Below, piece by piece: positions 47,516 to 56,534 of a stretch of DNA of 64,000 nt (within the stretch, counting starts at the first letter, position 1; every line of letters begins with the position of its first letter). Position numbers and translations under genes: made by a program. The stretch spans positions 62,001-126,000 of the forward strand of contig NZ_NBOE01000002.1 of assembly GCF_002104515.1 (NCBI RefSeq), given 5' to 3'. The notes beneath the pieces are model-generated. The model had not been told where the DNA came from. It was given only the letters and a program-made list of their open reading frames with translations, and searched no databases. The DNA comes from Colwellia polaris. Its GTDB lineage: Bacteria > Pseudomonadota > Gammaproteobacteria > Enterobacterales > Alteromonadaceae.

Positions 47516-47784
47516 TGGGTCCTGAGGTATTTGTTGATATTTTACGCGATGCGTTATTGTTAGTTATTATTTTAGTAAGTGCTGTTATTGTACCTAGTTT
47601 AATTATTGGCTTGGTAGTTGCGGTGTTTCAAGCGGCAACCTCTATCAACGAACAAACATTAAGTTTTCTACCACGCTTAATTGTAACGTTACTCGCGTTA
47701 ATTATGGGCGGTCATTGGTTGGTACAAAAATTGATGGATTATTCTATAAGGTTAATTGGCAGTATTCCTAGTGTGGTGAGTTAA
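47515..47784 (+). CDS. fliQ: FliQ, export gate subunit
   Basis: An 89-residue protein with two membrane hairpin helices (LLLVIILVSAVIVPSLIIGL and LPRLIVTLLALIMGGHWLVQ). The ATG at 47515 overlaps the fliP TAA, a typical coupled start; the ATG-like start at 47461 lies inside fliP. The family motif FQAATSINEQTLSFLPR is present. Confidence 0.97.
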   Translation: MGPEVFVDILRDALLLVIILVSAVIVPSLIIGLVVAVFQAATSINEQTLSFLPRLIVTLLALIMGGHWLVQKLMDYSIRLIGSIPSVVS

Positions 47785-47786
47785 CC

Positions 47787-48572
47787 ATGGAGTTTACTGA
47801 GTCAGTTATTAACCAAAGTATGGCTGACTTTTTACTGCCGCTTGCGCGTATTTCAGCCATGGTTATGGCCATGATAGGGTTAGGCGCTAAAGCTATTCCA
47901 GGACGGGTTAAATTGTTTTTTTGTTTAGCCATTACTGTTGCAGTAATGCCTGCACTTCCTCCTGCTCGAGTTGACAATATGTTTTCACTCGCCACAGCCT
48001 TGCTTGTTGGCGAACAACTCATTATCGGCATAATGTTAGGTTTTGTCACCGTAATGGTGGTTAACACCTTTACTTTAGCCGGGCAAATTATTGCTATGCA
48101 AACCGGTTTAGGCTTTGCCTCTTTGGTCGACCCTGCCAGTGGTACCAGCGTGCCTGCAGTAGGGCAATTTTTCTTAATTCTATCTTCATTGTTATTTTGG
48201 GCGATGGATGGTCATTTAGCATATTTGCAATTTGTAGTTGCCAGCTTTGACACTATTCCTATTCCCGCACCTGAATTTTCCAGTATTAAGTTTAAAGAGA
48301 TTGCTGAATGGGGAGGGTGGATGTTTGCTACGGCATTGTCACTGGCAATTGCACCTTTAACAGCCATGTTATTAATTAACTTCTCTTTCGGTATTATGAC
48401 CCGAGCAGCGCCTCAATTGAATATATTTGCGATTGGTTTCCCTATTACCATGTGTGCAGGTTTATTAATTATGTGGCTAACCATGGGGAATTTTTATAGT
48501 CACTTTGTTATGCAGTGGCAACGAGCTTTAGATTTTAGTTGCTACCTCATTGATTGTGGAGCAGCGCCCTAA
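47787..48572 (+). CDS. fliR: FliR, export gate subunit
   Basis: A 261-residue membrane protein with about six hydrophobic segments. Typical motifs are LLPLARISAMVMAMIGLGAK near 15 and IGIMLGFVTVMVVNTFTLAG near 80. It joins FliP-FliQ in the channel. It begins 2 nt after fliQ, and its TAA overlaps the flhB ATG by 1 nt. Confidence 0.96.
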   Translation: MEFTESVINQSMADFLLPLARISAMVMAMIGLGAKAIPGRVKLFFCLAITVAVMPALPPARVDNMFSLATALLVGEQLIIGIMLGFVTVMVVNTFTLAGQIIAMQTGLGFASLVDPASGTSVPAVGQFFLILSSLLFWAMDGHLAYLQFVVASFDTIPIPAPEFSSIKFKEIAEWGGWMFATALSLAIAPLTAMLLINFSFGIMTRAAPQLNIFAIGFPITMCAGLLIMWLTMGNFYSHFVMQWQRALDFSCYLIDCGAAP

Positions 48573-49702
48573 TGGCTGAATCAGACAGCGGTGAAAAAAC
48601 CGAAGAACCCACGGCGAAAAAACTTTCCGACGCAAAGAAGAAAGGTCAAATTGCCCGTTCAAAAGATTTAGGAACCATGTTTGTATTGGTTGGCTCTGCT
48701 TTAGCGATTATGTTACTGGGGAGTTCTTTGGTTACCGGTTTGTCTACGATGATGAAGCGACTATTTAGCTTAAACCGAAAAGAAACCATGGATGTACATG
48801 CGTTATATCAAGTAGCAAGCGACGGCGTAAGTTCAATAATAGTGCCCTTTCTTTGGATACATATTATTATCGTTATAGCCGCCTTAATCGGTAATATGAT
48901 ATTGGGCGGGATCAGTTTTTCTTGGCAAGCTATGGCGCCTAAAGCAAGCAAGTTATCACCAATGGCAGGCTTTAAAAGAATGTTTGGCGTGCAAGCTTAT
49001 GTTGAGCTGATTAAATCTATTCTCAAATTTTTTGTGGTATTTATTTCAGCTTATTTACTATTAAGCGGTTTGTTTGATCAAATAGTAAATTTAAGTACAG
49101 AAAACATTCCTAATAACTTTTCTCATGCCGTTTCATTGCTGATGTGGATGTTTCTAGCTTTGGCACTCTCTATTGGCATTATTGTTGTTATTGATGCGCC
49201 ATATCAAGTATGGAATCACAATCGCCAACTGAAAATGAGCAAGCAAGAAATTAAAGACGAAATGAAAAACTCTGAAGGTAGCCCTGAAACCAAAGGCCGC
49301 GTTAGACGCGCACAATATGAAATGTCGCAACGACGTATGATGCAAGATGTGCCGAGTTCTGACGTGGTTATCACTAACCCAACGCATTATTCTGTGGCAC
49401 TTAAATACGATGCTGAAGTCGGTGGAGCACCTATATTGGTTGCTAAAGGGATTGATGAAATGGCCCTGCATATTCGTACCATAGCCAAAGAGCACAATAT
49501 TGAGATTATTGCATCACCAGCCTTAGCAAGATCGCTCTATTACACTGCCGAGCCCAACGAAGAAATTCCGGAACAATTATTCGCAGCTGTTGCACAAATC
49601 CTCGCATTTATTTTCCAATTAGACGCACATAAAAAAGGTAAGGCAAGCCGACCAAAAGCCGTAGCCAAAAACCTCCCCATTCCCGATGATTTTAGATATT
49701 AA
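48572..49702 (+). CDS. flhB: FlhB, export-substrate specificity switch
   Basis: A 376-residue protein. N-terminal EKTEEPTAKKLSDAKKKGQI, four membrane spans (about 33-58, 90-112, 142-168, 187-209), then a cytosolic domain with the self-cleavage site NPTH at residues 269-272, the same numbering as Salmonella. FlhB cleaves itself and, with FliK, switches export from hook to filament subunits. Last gene of the fliK-flhB run. Confidence 0.97.
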   Translation: MAESDSGEKTEEPTAKKLSDAKKKGQIARSKDLGTMFVLVGSALAIMLLGSSLVTGLSTMMKRLFSLNRKETMDVHALYQVASDGVSSIIVPFLWIHIIIVIAALIGNMILGGISFSWQAMAPKASKLSPMAGFKRMFGVQAYVELIKSILKFFVVFISAYLLLSGLFDQIVNLSTENIPNNFSHAVSLLMWMFLALALSIGIIVVIDAPYQVWNHNRQLKMSKQEIKDEMKNSEGSPETKGRVRRAQYEMSQRRMMQDVPSSDVVITNPTHYSVALKYDAEVGGAPILVAKGIDEMALHIRTIAKEHNIEIIASPALARSLYYTAEPNEEIPEQLFAAVAQILAFIFQLDAHKKGKASRPKAVAKNLPIPDDFRY

Positions 49703-49714
49703 AAGCAAAAGAGA

Positions 49715-49875
49715 AGCTGTCAGTTTTAAGCTATCAGCTGTCAGTTAAAGGGCGTTAGTTTAAAGTTTGAAGCTGTCGGCTTTCAGTTTGAAGATAGTTC
49801 AAGAACAAAAACAGCTGACAACTTAAAACTGTCTCTCTGTCTTAACTGACAGCTTAAAACTGATAGCTTACAGCT
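49715..49875. repeat. Nested AGCTGTCAG-type repeat element between flhB and flhA
   Basis: The arm 49715-49748 (34 nt) matches the reverse complement of 49842-49875 at 27 of 34 positions, with identical ends. A second inner pair lies at 49771-49793 and 49811-49833. Every arm is built from AGCTGTCAG, AGCTATCAG and TTTTAAG words. No ORF crosses it. It could fold as a large stem in RNA. Base content and word use differ from the rest of the operon. Confidence 0.8.
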
Positions 49876-49890
49876 CTTTTTCCCGTTAGT

Positions 49891-49906
49891 TGGTCTGATT
49901 ATTGCT
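49891..49906 (+). promoter_or_regulatory. Sigma-54 promoter of flhA and downstream genes
   Basis: TGGTCTGATTATTGCT keeps GG and GC at correct spacing, 39 nt before the flhA ATG. It lies just after the repeat element, so flhA-flhF-flhG-fliA can start here. Confidence 0.72.
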
Positions 49907-49944
49907 TTTGTACGGTTATGTCAAAAAATTATCCTTAAGAGCTC

Positions 49945-52047
49945 ATGCAGTTAGCCGCTACTTTTAATAATATAAAGAAACAAAAACTTAACCTACTTTC
50001 AGGGCTAGGTACGCCATTTCTTGTCATGGCGGCACTGGGTATGGTTATTTTACCGATGCCGGCGATGTTGCTTGATATTTTATTCTCGTTCAACATCGCG
50101 CTGTCTTTGGTGGTGTTATTAATTACAGTTTATACCCTAAAGCCACTTGAGTTTGGCTCTTTCCCTGCGGTGCTCTTAATTGCCACTATTTTGCGTTTAG
50201 CACTTAATGTTGCAAGTACTCGAGTTGTTTTATTGGAAGGTCATGAAGGCCCAGATGCAGCCGGTAAAGTCATTGAAGCATTTGGCTCGGTTGTTATCGG
50301 TGGAAACTATGCCGTTGGTTTAGTGGTATTTGCCATTCTTATTATTATCAATTTTGTTGTGGTAACAAAAGGTGCGGGTCGTATTGCTGAAGTTACCGCA
50401 CGATTCACACTCGATGCTATGCCTGGTAAACAAATGGCGATCGATGCAGACTTAAATGCTGGTTTTATTACCGCAGATCAAGCACGCGAACGTCGAGTTG
50501 AAGTCACCAGCGAAGCCGATTTTTATGGTTCAATGGATGGTGCTAGCAAATTTGTTAAAGGCGATGCCATCGCTGGTATTTTAATTTTATTTATCAATAT
50601 TGTTGGTGGTTTAATCATCGGCATGGTTCAGCATGACTTATCGTTTGATAGTGCGGTTGAAATTTATACCTTACTTACGATTGGTGATGGTTTAGTTGCA
50701 CAAATTCCTGGCTTACTATTATCTGTTGGTACAGCCATAGTCGTAACACGTCAAAACACTTCTCAAGACATGGGCGAACAAGTTAGTAGCCAGCTTGGGC
50801 AAGGGAAATCACTTTATATTGCCGCAGCTGTTATGTTCGTTATGGGCATAGTGCCGGGAATGCCGCATCTTGCCTTTTTAACTTTTGCGGTATTAATTGC
50901 GGGTATCGCATTCTTTAGTAATAAATATAAAATCGCTAAAGCCGCACAATTGCTTGAAGACACTCACGCAGAAGAAGCACAAACCATAAAACAAGAAGCT
51001 GAGGTTAAAGACCTTGGCTGGGATGATGTTAATCATGTTGACATTATTGGTCTTGAAATAGGTTACCGACTTATTCCATTAGTAGATAAAGCCCAAGGCG
51101 GAGAACTACTTAACCGTATTAAAGGGGTTAGGAAAAAACTTTCACAAGAGTTTGGCTTCTTGGTGCCAGCCGTACATATTCGTGACAACTTGGATTTAGA
51201 CCCGAATAGCTACCGTATTTCATTAATGGGCGTTACCGTTGGCGAGGCGGAAATTCGCCACGACAATGAGTTAGCGATAAACCCAGGCCAAGTGTTTGGT
51301 AAGCTTGAGGGTATTGCAACAAAAGACCCAGCCTTTGGTCTAGATGCCGTATGGATCAAGCAAGATCAACGAGAACATGCACAATCATTAGGTTATACGG
51401 TTGTTGACTCAGCAACCGTGTTGGCAACTCATTTAAGCCAAATTTTAACCAACAACACTGCACAATTGTTAGGGCATGAAGAAGTACAGAACTTACTTGA
51501 TATGCTTGAGAAGAGTTATCCGAAGCTAATCGAAGGGCTTATTCCAGACGTATTATCGTTAGGCACTATCGTAAAAGTATTGCAAAACTTAATGAACGAA
51601 GGCGTTGCGGTGCGTGATATGCGCAGCATAATTCAAACATTAGTTGAATACGGCCCTAAGAGCCAAGACCCTGAAGTGTTAACCGCCGCAGTGCGTATAA
51701 CCTTGCGTAAATTTATTGTTCAAGAGCTTGTAGGCCCAACCGTTGAAGTACCTGTCATAACTTTGTCACCAGAGTTGGAACAAATGTTGCACCAGTCTAT
51801 GCAAATGGCTGGAGACGATGGCGCAGGTATCGAACCAGGCTTAGCAGAACGATTACAAAAATCTTTGACCGACGGTGCACAACAGCAAGAAATGGCTGGC
51901 GACACACCTATTTTATTAACGTCAGGCATTTTACGCTCAGTACTTGCTAAGTTTGTTAAATATACCATCCCGGGGTTACGTGTTATTTCTTATCAAGAAA
52001 TTCCGGATGACAAACAAATTAAAATTGTTAGTGCTATTGGCCAGTAA
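49945..52047 (+). CDS. flhA: FlhA, export gate protein
   Basis: A 700-residue protein of the FHIPEP family. Eight membrane spans fill the first half, with the signature AVLLIATILRLALNVASTRV near 77. The cytosolic half forms the nonameric ring that binds chaperones and FliH/FliJ (GYRLIPLVDKAQGGELLNRI). Length is typical (692 in Salmonella). First gene after its own sigma-54 site. Confidence 0.97.
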   Translation: MQLAATFNNIKKQKLNLLSGLGTPFLVMAALGMVILPMPAMLLDILFSFNIALSLVVLLITVYTLKPLEFGSFPAVLLIATILRLALNVASTRVVLLEGHEGPDAAGKVIEAFGSVVIGGNYAVGLVVFAILIIINFVVVTKGAGRIAEVTARFTLDAMPGKQMAIDADLNAGFITADQARERRVEVTSEADFYGSMDGASKFVKGDAIAGILILFINIVGGLIIGMVQHDLSFDSAVEIYTLLTIGDGLVAQIPGLLLSVGTAIVVTRQNTSQDMGEQVSSQLGQGKSLYIAAAVMFVMGIVPGMPHLAFLTFAVLIAGIAFFSNKYKIAKAAQLLEDTHAEEAQTIKQEAEVKDLGWDDVNHVDIIGLEIGYRLIPLVDKAQGGELLNRIKGVRKKLSQEFGFLVPAVHIRDNLDLDPNSYRISLMGVTVGEAEIRHDNELAINPGQVFGKLEGIATKDPAFGLDAVWIKQDQREHAQSLGYTVVDSATVLATHLSQILTNNTAQLLGHEEVQNLLDMLEKSYPKLIEGLIPDVLSLGTIVKVLQNLMNEGVAVRDMRSIIQTLVEYGPKSQDPEVLTAAVRITLRKFIVQELVGPTVEVPVITLSPELEQMLHQSMQMAGDDGAGIEPGLAERLQKSLTDGAQQQEMAGDTPILLTSGILRSVLAKFVKYTIPGLRVISYQEIPDDKQIKIVSAIGQ

Positions 52048-52090
52048 AAAAATATTTCAACGTAGTTGTACTGAATGATAAGGGTTGGCG

Positions 52091-53647
52091 ATGAAAATTA
52101 GACGTTATGTAGCAAAAGATATGAGAACTGCACTCGCGCAAATTAAAGACGAGTTAGGTGTAGATGCAGTCATTATGTCAAATAAAAAGATTGCTGAAGG
52201 TGTCGAATTAATGGCTGCGGTAGATTATAACCAAAATATTAAACCTGCCGAGCCGAAACAAGAAAATAGCCCTGCAAGCCCAGAGCCTAACGCATTCAAT
52301 AATAGCCAACCAGCGAGCCGGGTTGATATAGCTGAAGACACTGTCGCCATCAGCAGCGCCCCACAAGCTGCGGAGCAAACCTCAAATGTACCTGTTGATA
52401 GTTTAGCTGCGTTATTAAGCAGACAAGTTCAGCAAAATGGCTATGATAAAGCCCCTGCCACACGGGCGTTTAATAGCAATATAGAAAATTCAGCCGCTAA
52501 CGTGACCACGCATTCAGCTGTAAAACCTAATACCGCAGAACAAGTTGCTGAACAAGATATTGAGCAACAGTTTAAAAACTTCACTTCTCGATTAGAGCAA
52601 AGTTCAGCTGTTGAACCTAGCAACGACTACCCTAGTCAACAACAAGCTAATATTAATCATTCAGCAAACTTAAATAATGGTTTTGAAAACAAACCTGCTC
52701 CTAGCGAACGTCAAATAAGTGGCAGTGAGTTTGAAAACATGCAAAAAGAAATGTCGTCTATTCGCCAGTTATTAGAGCATCAAATGTCTGGATTAATGTG
52801 GCAAGACATGGCACAAAAAGATCCAATGCGCGCGGTACTCGTTAATAAATTAATGGCGATGGGTTTAAATGAACAAGTAGCAGATCAAATTGCGGGTTAT
52901 ATTCCTGCTAATAGTGAAGAAAAAGACGCATGGCAACAAGCAAAACATATTATAGCGGAACAATTAAATACGACGAATAACGATATAATTCAGCGCGGTG
53001 GTGTAGTTTCTCTTGTCGGTCCTACCGGTGTTGGCAAAACAACAACCATTGCAAAGTTAGCGGCTCGTTTTGCACAAGCACATGGTGCTGATCAAGTGGT
53101 ATTAATTTCAACTGACAGTTACCGCATTGCTGGATTTGAACAACTGGCCACCTACGGTCGCATTATTGGCTGCCAAGTAAAACTTGCTAATGATGGCGAT
53201 GAACTAGACACCTTGTTACAACAGTTTTCGCAAAAGAAACTCATATTAATAGATACCGCAGGCATGGGGCAAAGAGATATGCGCCTAACCGAGCATTTGA
53301 CTACCTTAATTTCTAATGCGCGTGTTAGAATTCGCAATTACTTAGTGTTAGCAGCCAATACACAACAACGTGTTATGCAAGAAAATGTTGAACGTTTTAA
53401 ACGTATCCCTCTTGCCGGTTGCATCTATACTAAACTAGATGAAAGTCTTAGTGCAGGTGAAATTATCACTACCTCACTACAAAACGGATTAGCTATTGGC
53501 TATCTTACTGATGGACAAAGAGTTCCAGAAGATATTAAGGTTGCAAATGCTGAGAAATTAGTTACGCTTGCAGATAGAATGGCAAATAAGTCTCAAAGCT
53601 CAAATGCTGTTTCTTGGCGCACACCCGTAACAGCCGTTGCAGTGTAG
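52091..53647 (+). CDS. flhF: FlhF, SRP-type GTPase for polar flagellum placement
   Basis: A 518-residue protein. B domain MKIRRYVAKDMRTALAQIKD at the N-terminus, a long Gln/Asn/Ala-rich linker (about 50-215), then N and G domains with G1 GPTGVGKTTT near 310-319 and G3 DTAGMGQRD. FlhF recruits the first basal-body parts to the pole. ATG at 52091 with an AAGGG ribosome site; a TTG two codons earlier is possible. Confidence 0.96.
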   Translation: MKIRRYVAKDMRTALAQIKDELGVDAVIMSNKKIAEGVELMAAVDYNQNIKPAEPKQENSPASPEPNAFNNSQPASRVDIAEDTVAISSAPQAAEQTSNVPVDSLAALLSRQVQQNGYDKAPATRAFNSNIENSAANVTTHSAVKPNTAEQVAEQDIEQQFKNFTSRLEQSSAVEPSNDYPSQQQANINHSANLNNGFENKPAPSERQISGSEFENMQKEMSSIRQLLEHQMSGLMWQDMAQKDPMRAVLVNKLMAMGLNEQVADQIAGYIPANSEEKDAWQQAKHIIAEQLNTTNNDIIQRGGVVSLVGPTGVGKTTTIAKLAARFAQAHGADQVVLISTDSYRIAGFEQLATYGRIIGCQVKLANDGDELDTLLQQFSQKKLILIDTAGMGQRDMRLTEHLTTLISNARVRIRNYLVLAANTQQRVMQENVERFKRIPLAGCIYTKLDESLSAGEIITTSLQNGLAIGYLTDGQRVPEDIKVANAEKLVTLADRMANKSQSSNAVSWRTPVTAVAV

Positions 53648-53723
53648 TCGCCTTTAAATTGGCAGAGCAAGTATACTGATTGAATATTTACGTCAATTGG
53701 TATTATATAGAGAAATTACTTAG

Positions 53724-54566
53724 ATGATAGATCAAGCGAGCGGCTTAAGAAAAATGCAAGATCCCCAACAAATTAAAGTCATAGCAGTTTCAGGTGGTAA
53801 AGGCGGCGTTGGCAAAACCAATGTCTCATTAAATACTGCTATTTCCTTAGCTAAACTAGGCAAGCGCGTACTGGTGCTAGATGCCGATTTAGGTCTAGCG
53901 AATGTTGACGTTATGCTAGGCCTACGGGTGCAACGAAACTTGTCTCACGTATTATCGGGCGAATGTGAACTGGACGATATTATTATCCAAGGTCCAGGTG
54001 GTATCAATATAATTCCTGCAACATCGGGCACACAATCTATGGTAGATTTAACGCCTGCTGAACATGCTGGGCTAATACGTGCCTTTAGCGATATGCAAAC
54101 CAAATTTGATATTTTAATTGTTGATACAGCCGCTGGTATCTCCGATATGGTTTTGAGTTTTTGTCGAGCATCTCAAGACGTATTATTGGTTGTATGTGAC
54201 GAACCTACTTCAATTACAGACTGTTATGCACTTATGAAGCTGTTAAGTCGCGATCACGGTTTATTCAAATTCAAAGTGGTGGCGAATATGGTGCGCAGTG
54301 CCAAAGAAGGCCAAAACTTATTTGCCAAGCTTTCAAAAGTTACCGATAGATTTTTAGATGTAACTTTAGAGCTTGTTGCCGTAGTACCCTTTGATGAAAA
54401 TATTCGAAAATCAGTGAGAAAACAACAAGCAATTGTTGAAGCATATCCTGACTCCCCTGCATCTATTGGCTTTAAATCTCTTGCCAAAAATATTATCAGC
54501 TGGCCAGTACCCAAAGAGGCTTCAGGACATTTAGAGTTTTTTATCGAGCAATTGCTAGAACACTAA
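53724..54566 (+). CDS. flhG: FlhG (FleN), MinD-type ATPase for flagellar number
   Basis: A 280-residue ATPase. The deviant Walker A is GGKGGVGKTNVSLN near residue 26; DADLGLANVDVMLGLRVQRN and DILIVDTAAGISDMVLSF follow. It limits flagellar number, opposes FlhF and in relatives restrains FlrA/FleQ. Its N-terminus contains an amphipathic-type start (MIDQASGLRKMQ). It follows flhF, as usual. Confidence 0.96.
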   Translation: MIDQASGLRKMQDPQQIKVIAVSGGKGGVGKTNVSLNTAISLAKLGKRVLVLDADLGLANVDVMLGLRVQRNLSHVLSGECELDDIIIQGPGGINIIPATSGTQSMVDLTPAEHAGLIRAFSDMQTKFDILIVDTAAGISDMVLSFCRASQDVLLVVCDEPTSITDCYALMKLLSRDHGLFKFKVVANMVRSAKEGQNLFAKLSKVTDRFLDVTLELVAVVPFDENIRKSVRKQQAIVEAYPDSPASIGFKSLAKNIISWPVPKEASGHLEFFIEQLLEH

Positions 54567-54587
54567 CAACCAAAAAAGTGAGCTATA

Positions 54588-55301
54588 GTGGGAAAACTAC
54601 ATACTTATAGTGTTGATAAATCGGCTTTGTTAGAACAACACACGGTGCTTGTAAAGCGTATCGCTTATCATTTACTTGCCCGATTACCCGCTAGTGTAAT
54701 TGTGGATGACCTTATCCAATCGGGCATGATAGGCCTACTTGAAGCATCAAACAATTTTGACAATACCAAAGGTGCCAGCTTTGAAACTTTCGCTGGCATT
54801 CGCATTCGTGGTGCTATGTTAGATGAGATTCGACGCGGTGACTGGGTGCCTCGTTCAGTGCATAAAAATAGCCGTATGATCAGCGAAGCAATAAAAAACT
54901 TAGAAGCTGAGCACGGTCGCGATGTGAGCGACTATGAAGTCGCTGAAAAGTTAGAACTTTCAATTAATGAATACCATCAAATTTTAAACGAAGTCAGTGC
55001 AGGTAAAATACTCGGTATTGATGATTTAGGTGTGAGTGAAGATGTTATTGAAGTTGCTCATAGTCAGCAGCCAGATGAACCCTATGCTAATATTGAACAG
55101 AGCTTTTTCAAAAAGTCATTAGCTGAATGTATTTCCTCTTTACCCGAACGAGAAGCTTTAGTACTGTCATTGTATTATGATGAAGAGCTTAACCTTAGAG
55201 AAATAGGGCAAGTTCTTGACGTGAGTGAATCTCGGGTTAGCCAAATACACAGTCAAGCGATGCATCGATTAAAAGCACGTATGCAATCTTGGCAAAGTTA
55301 A
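54588..55301 (+). CDS. fliA: FliA, sigma-28 factor
   Basis: A 237-residue sigma factor. Region 2 includes LIQSGMIGLLEASNNFDNTK and FETFAGIRIRGAMLDEIRRG; region 4 has LREIGQVLDVSESRVSQIHS. It transcribes late genes, here at least flgM-flgN and flagellin 2 by promoter match, and is inhibited by FlgM. GTG start, 21 nt after flhG. Confidence 0.97.
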   Translation: MGKLHTYSVDKSALLEQHTVLVKRIAYHLLARLPASVIVDDLIQSGMIGLLEASNNFDNTKGASFETFAGIRIRGAMLDEIRRGDWVPRSVHKNSRMISEAIKNLEAEHGRDVSDYEVAEKLELSINEYHQILNEVSAGKILGIDDLGVSEDVIEVAHSQQPDEPYANIEQSFFKKSLAECISSLPEREALVLSLYYDEELNLREIGQVLDVSESRVSQIHSQAMHRLKARMQSWQS

Positions 55302-55363
55302 GTAGAATAGTTAACTATAATAATAGAAACGTAGAAATTTAAATGTTCTCACCGGAGGGTGCC

Positions 55364-55747
55364 TTGGATAAAAATATGAAAGTACTTGTTGTTGATGATT
55401 TTTCAACAATGAGACGAATAATCAAAAACTTGTTGCGTGACTTAGGCTTCACCAATATTTCAGAAGCAGACGACGGCAACACAGCACTGCCGATGCTTAA
55501 AGATGGTAACTTTGACTTTGTTGTTACAGACTGGAATATGCCTGGCATGCAAGGTATTGATTTACTTAAAGCCATTAGAGCAGACAGTAATTTATCTCAC
55601 ATACCGGTATTAATGGTAACAGCTGAAGCTAAGAAAGAACAAATTATCATGGCGGCGCAAGCCGGTGTTAACGGCTATATTGTAAAACCATTTACGGCAG
55701 CAACGTTAAATACCAAGCTTGACAAAATATTCGAACGTCTTGGTTAA
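55364..55747 (+). CDS. cheY: CheY, chemotaxis response regulator
   Basis: A 127-residue single receiver domain. I choose the TTG at 55364 because GGAGGG lies 4 nt before it and because the protein then begins [20 protein letters not shown], matching CheY of Vibrio/Shewanella; an ATG at 55343 would place the ribosome site inside the gene. Acidic pair Asp11-Asp12 by this numbering, phospho-acceptor Asp56 in VVTDWNMPG, conserved Lys in YIVKPF. CheY-P binds FliM. Confidence 0.95.
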   Translation: MDKNMKVLVVDDFSTMRRIIKNLLRDLGFTNISEADDGNTALPMLKDGNFDFVVTDWNMPGMQGIDLLKAIRADSNLSHIPVLMVTAEAKKEQIIMAAQAGVNGYIVKPFTAATLNTKLDKIFERLG

Positions 55748-55777
55748 TTATCAATTTTTGTTAAGCAAGGCTGTTTT

Positions 55778-56521
55778 ATGAGTACAAAAACTAATGTCCA
55801 TATTTCTTTAGAGCAAGCAAAGTTATTGGTTGAATACATTGAGTCTGATCAACAAACTAAAGCGAATGAATTAATAGCAGAAATTCAAAGCCCAATTAAT
55901 TCTGAACTATTCGAAGAAATAGGTAAGTTAACCCGCCAATTACATGACTCTTTGAATAACTTTCAAATTGATGAACGTTTAAATGACTTAGCGACAGCAG
56001 ATATTCCTGATGCTAAAGAAAGATTAAATTTTGTTATTAGTCATACCGAAGAAGCTGCTAATAAAACTATGGACGCCGTTGAAGCAATATTTCCGGTGGT
56101 TGATGGTATTCAAAAGCAAATTAGTACGGTTAATCCGTTGTGGCAAAAATTAATGCACAATGATCTTGATGTCGTTGAATTTAAAGCTTTATGCCAAGAT
56201 ATTGATGTTTTATTGAAAACAACTGAAAAAGAAAGCAGTAAAATTCATCGCTTAATGACAGATGTTTTAATGGCACAAGACTTTCAAGATCTTACAGGCC
56301 AAGTTATTCGAAAAGTAATTGATTTGGTACGCGAGGTTGAAGAAAGCTTAATTTATATGTTAACCGCTTTTGGTATGTCCTCAGAAAAAAATAAATCTGA
56401 CCAGCTTCCTAAAGTAGGTGAAAATTTAGTTGAAGGCCCAATTATTAACAGCGAAAATCGCCAAGATGTTGTTTCAGGTCAAGACGACGTTGATGATTTA
56501 TTATCAAGTTTAGGTTTTTAA
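55778..56521 (+). CDS. cheZ: CheZ, CheY-phosphate phosphatase
   Basis: A 247-residue helical protein. The catalytic region QDFQDLTGQVIRKVIDLVRE has the conserved Gln. The C-terminal CheY-anchoring peptide DVDDLLSSLGF ends the protein. It removes phosphate from CheY-P. ATG start, 30 nt after cheY. Confidence 0.96.
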   Translation: MSTKTNVHISLEQAKLLVEYIESDQQTKANELIAEIQSPINSELFEEIGKLTRQLHDSLNNFQIDERLNDLATADIPDAKERLNFVISHTEEAANKTMDAVEAIFPVVDGIQKQISTVNPLWQKLMHNDLDVVEFKALCQDIDVLLKTTEKESSKIHRLMTDVLMAQDFQDLTGQVIRKVIDLVREVEESLIYMLTAFGMSSEKNKSDQLPKVGENLVEGPIINSENRQDVVSGQDDVDDLLSSLGF

Positions 56522-56534
56522 CAGGAGTTATCAA

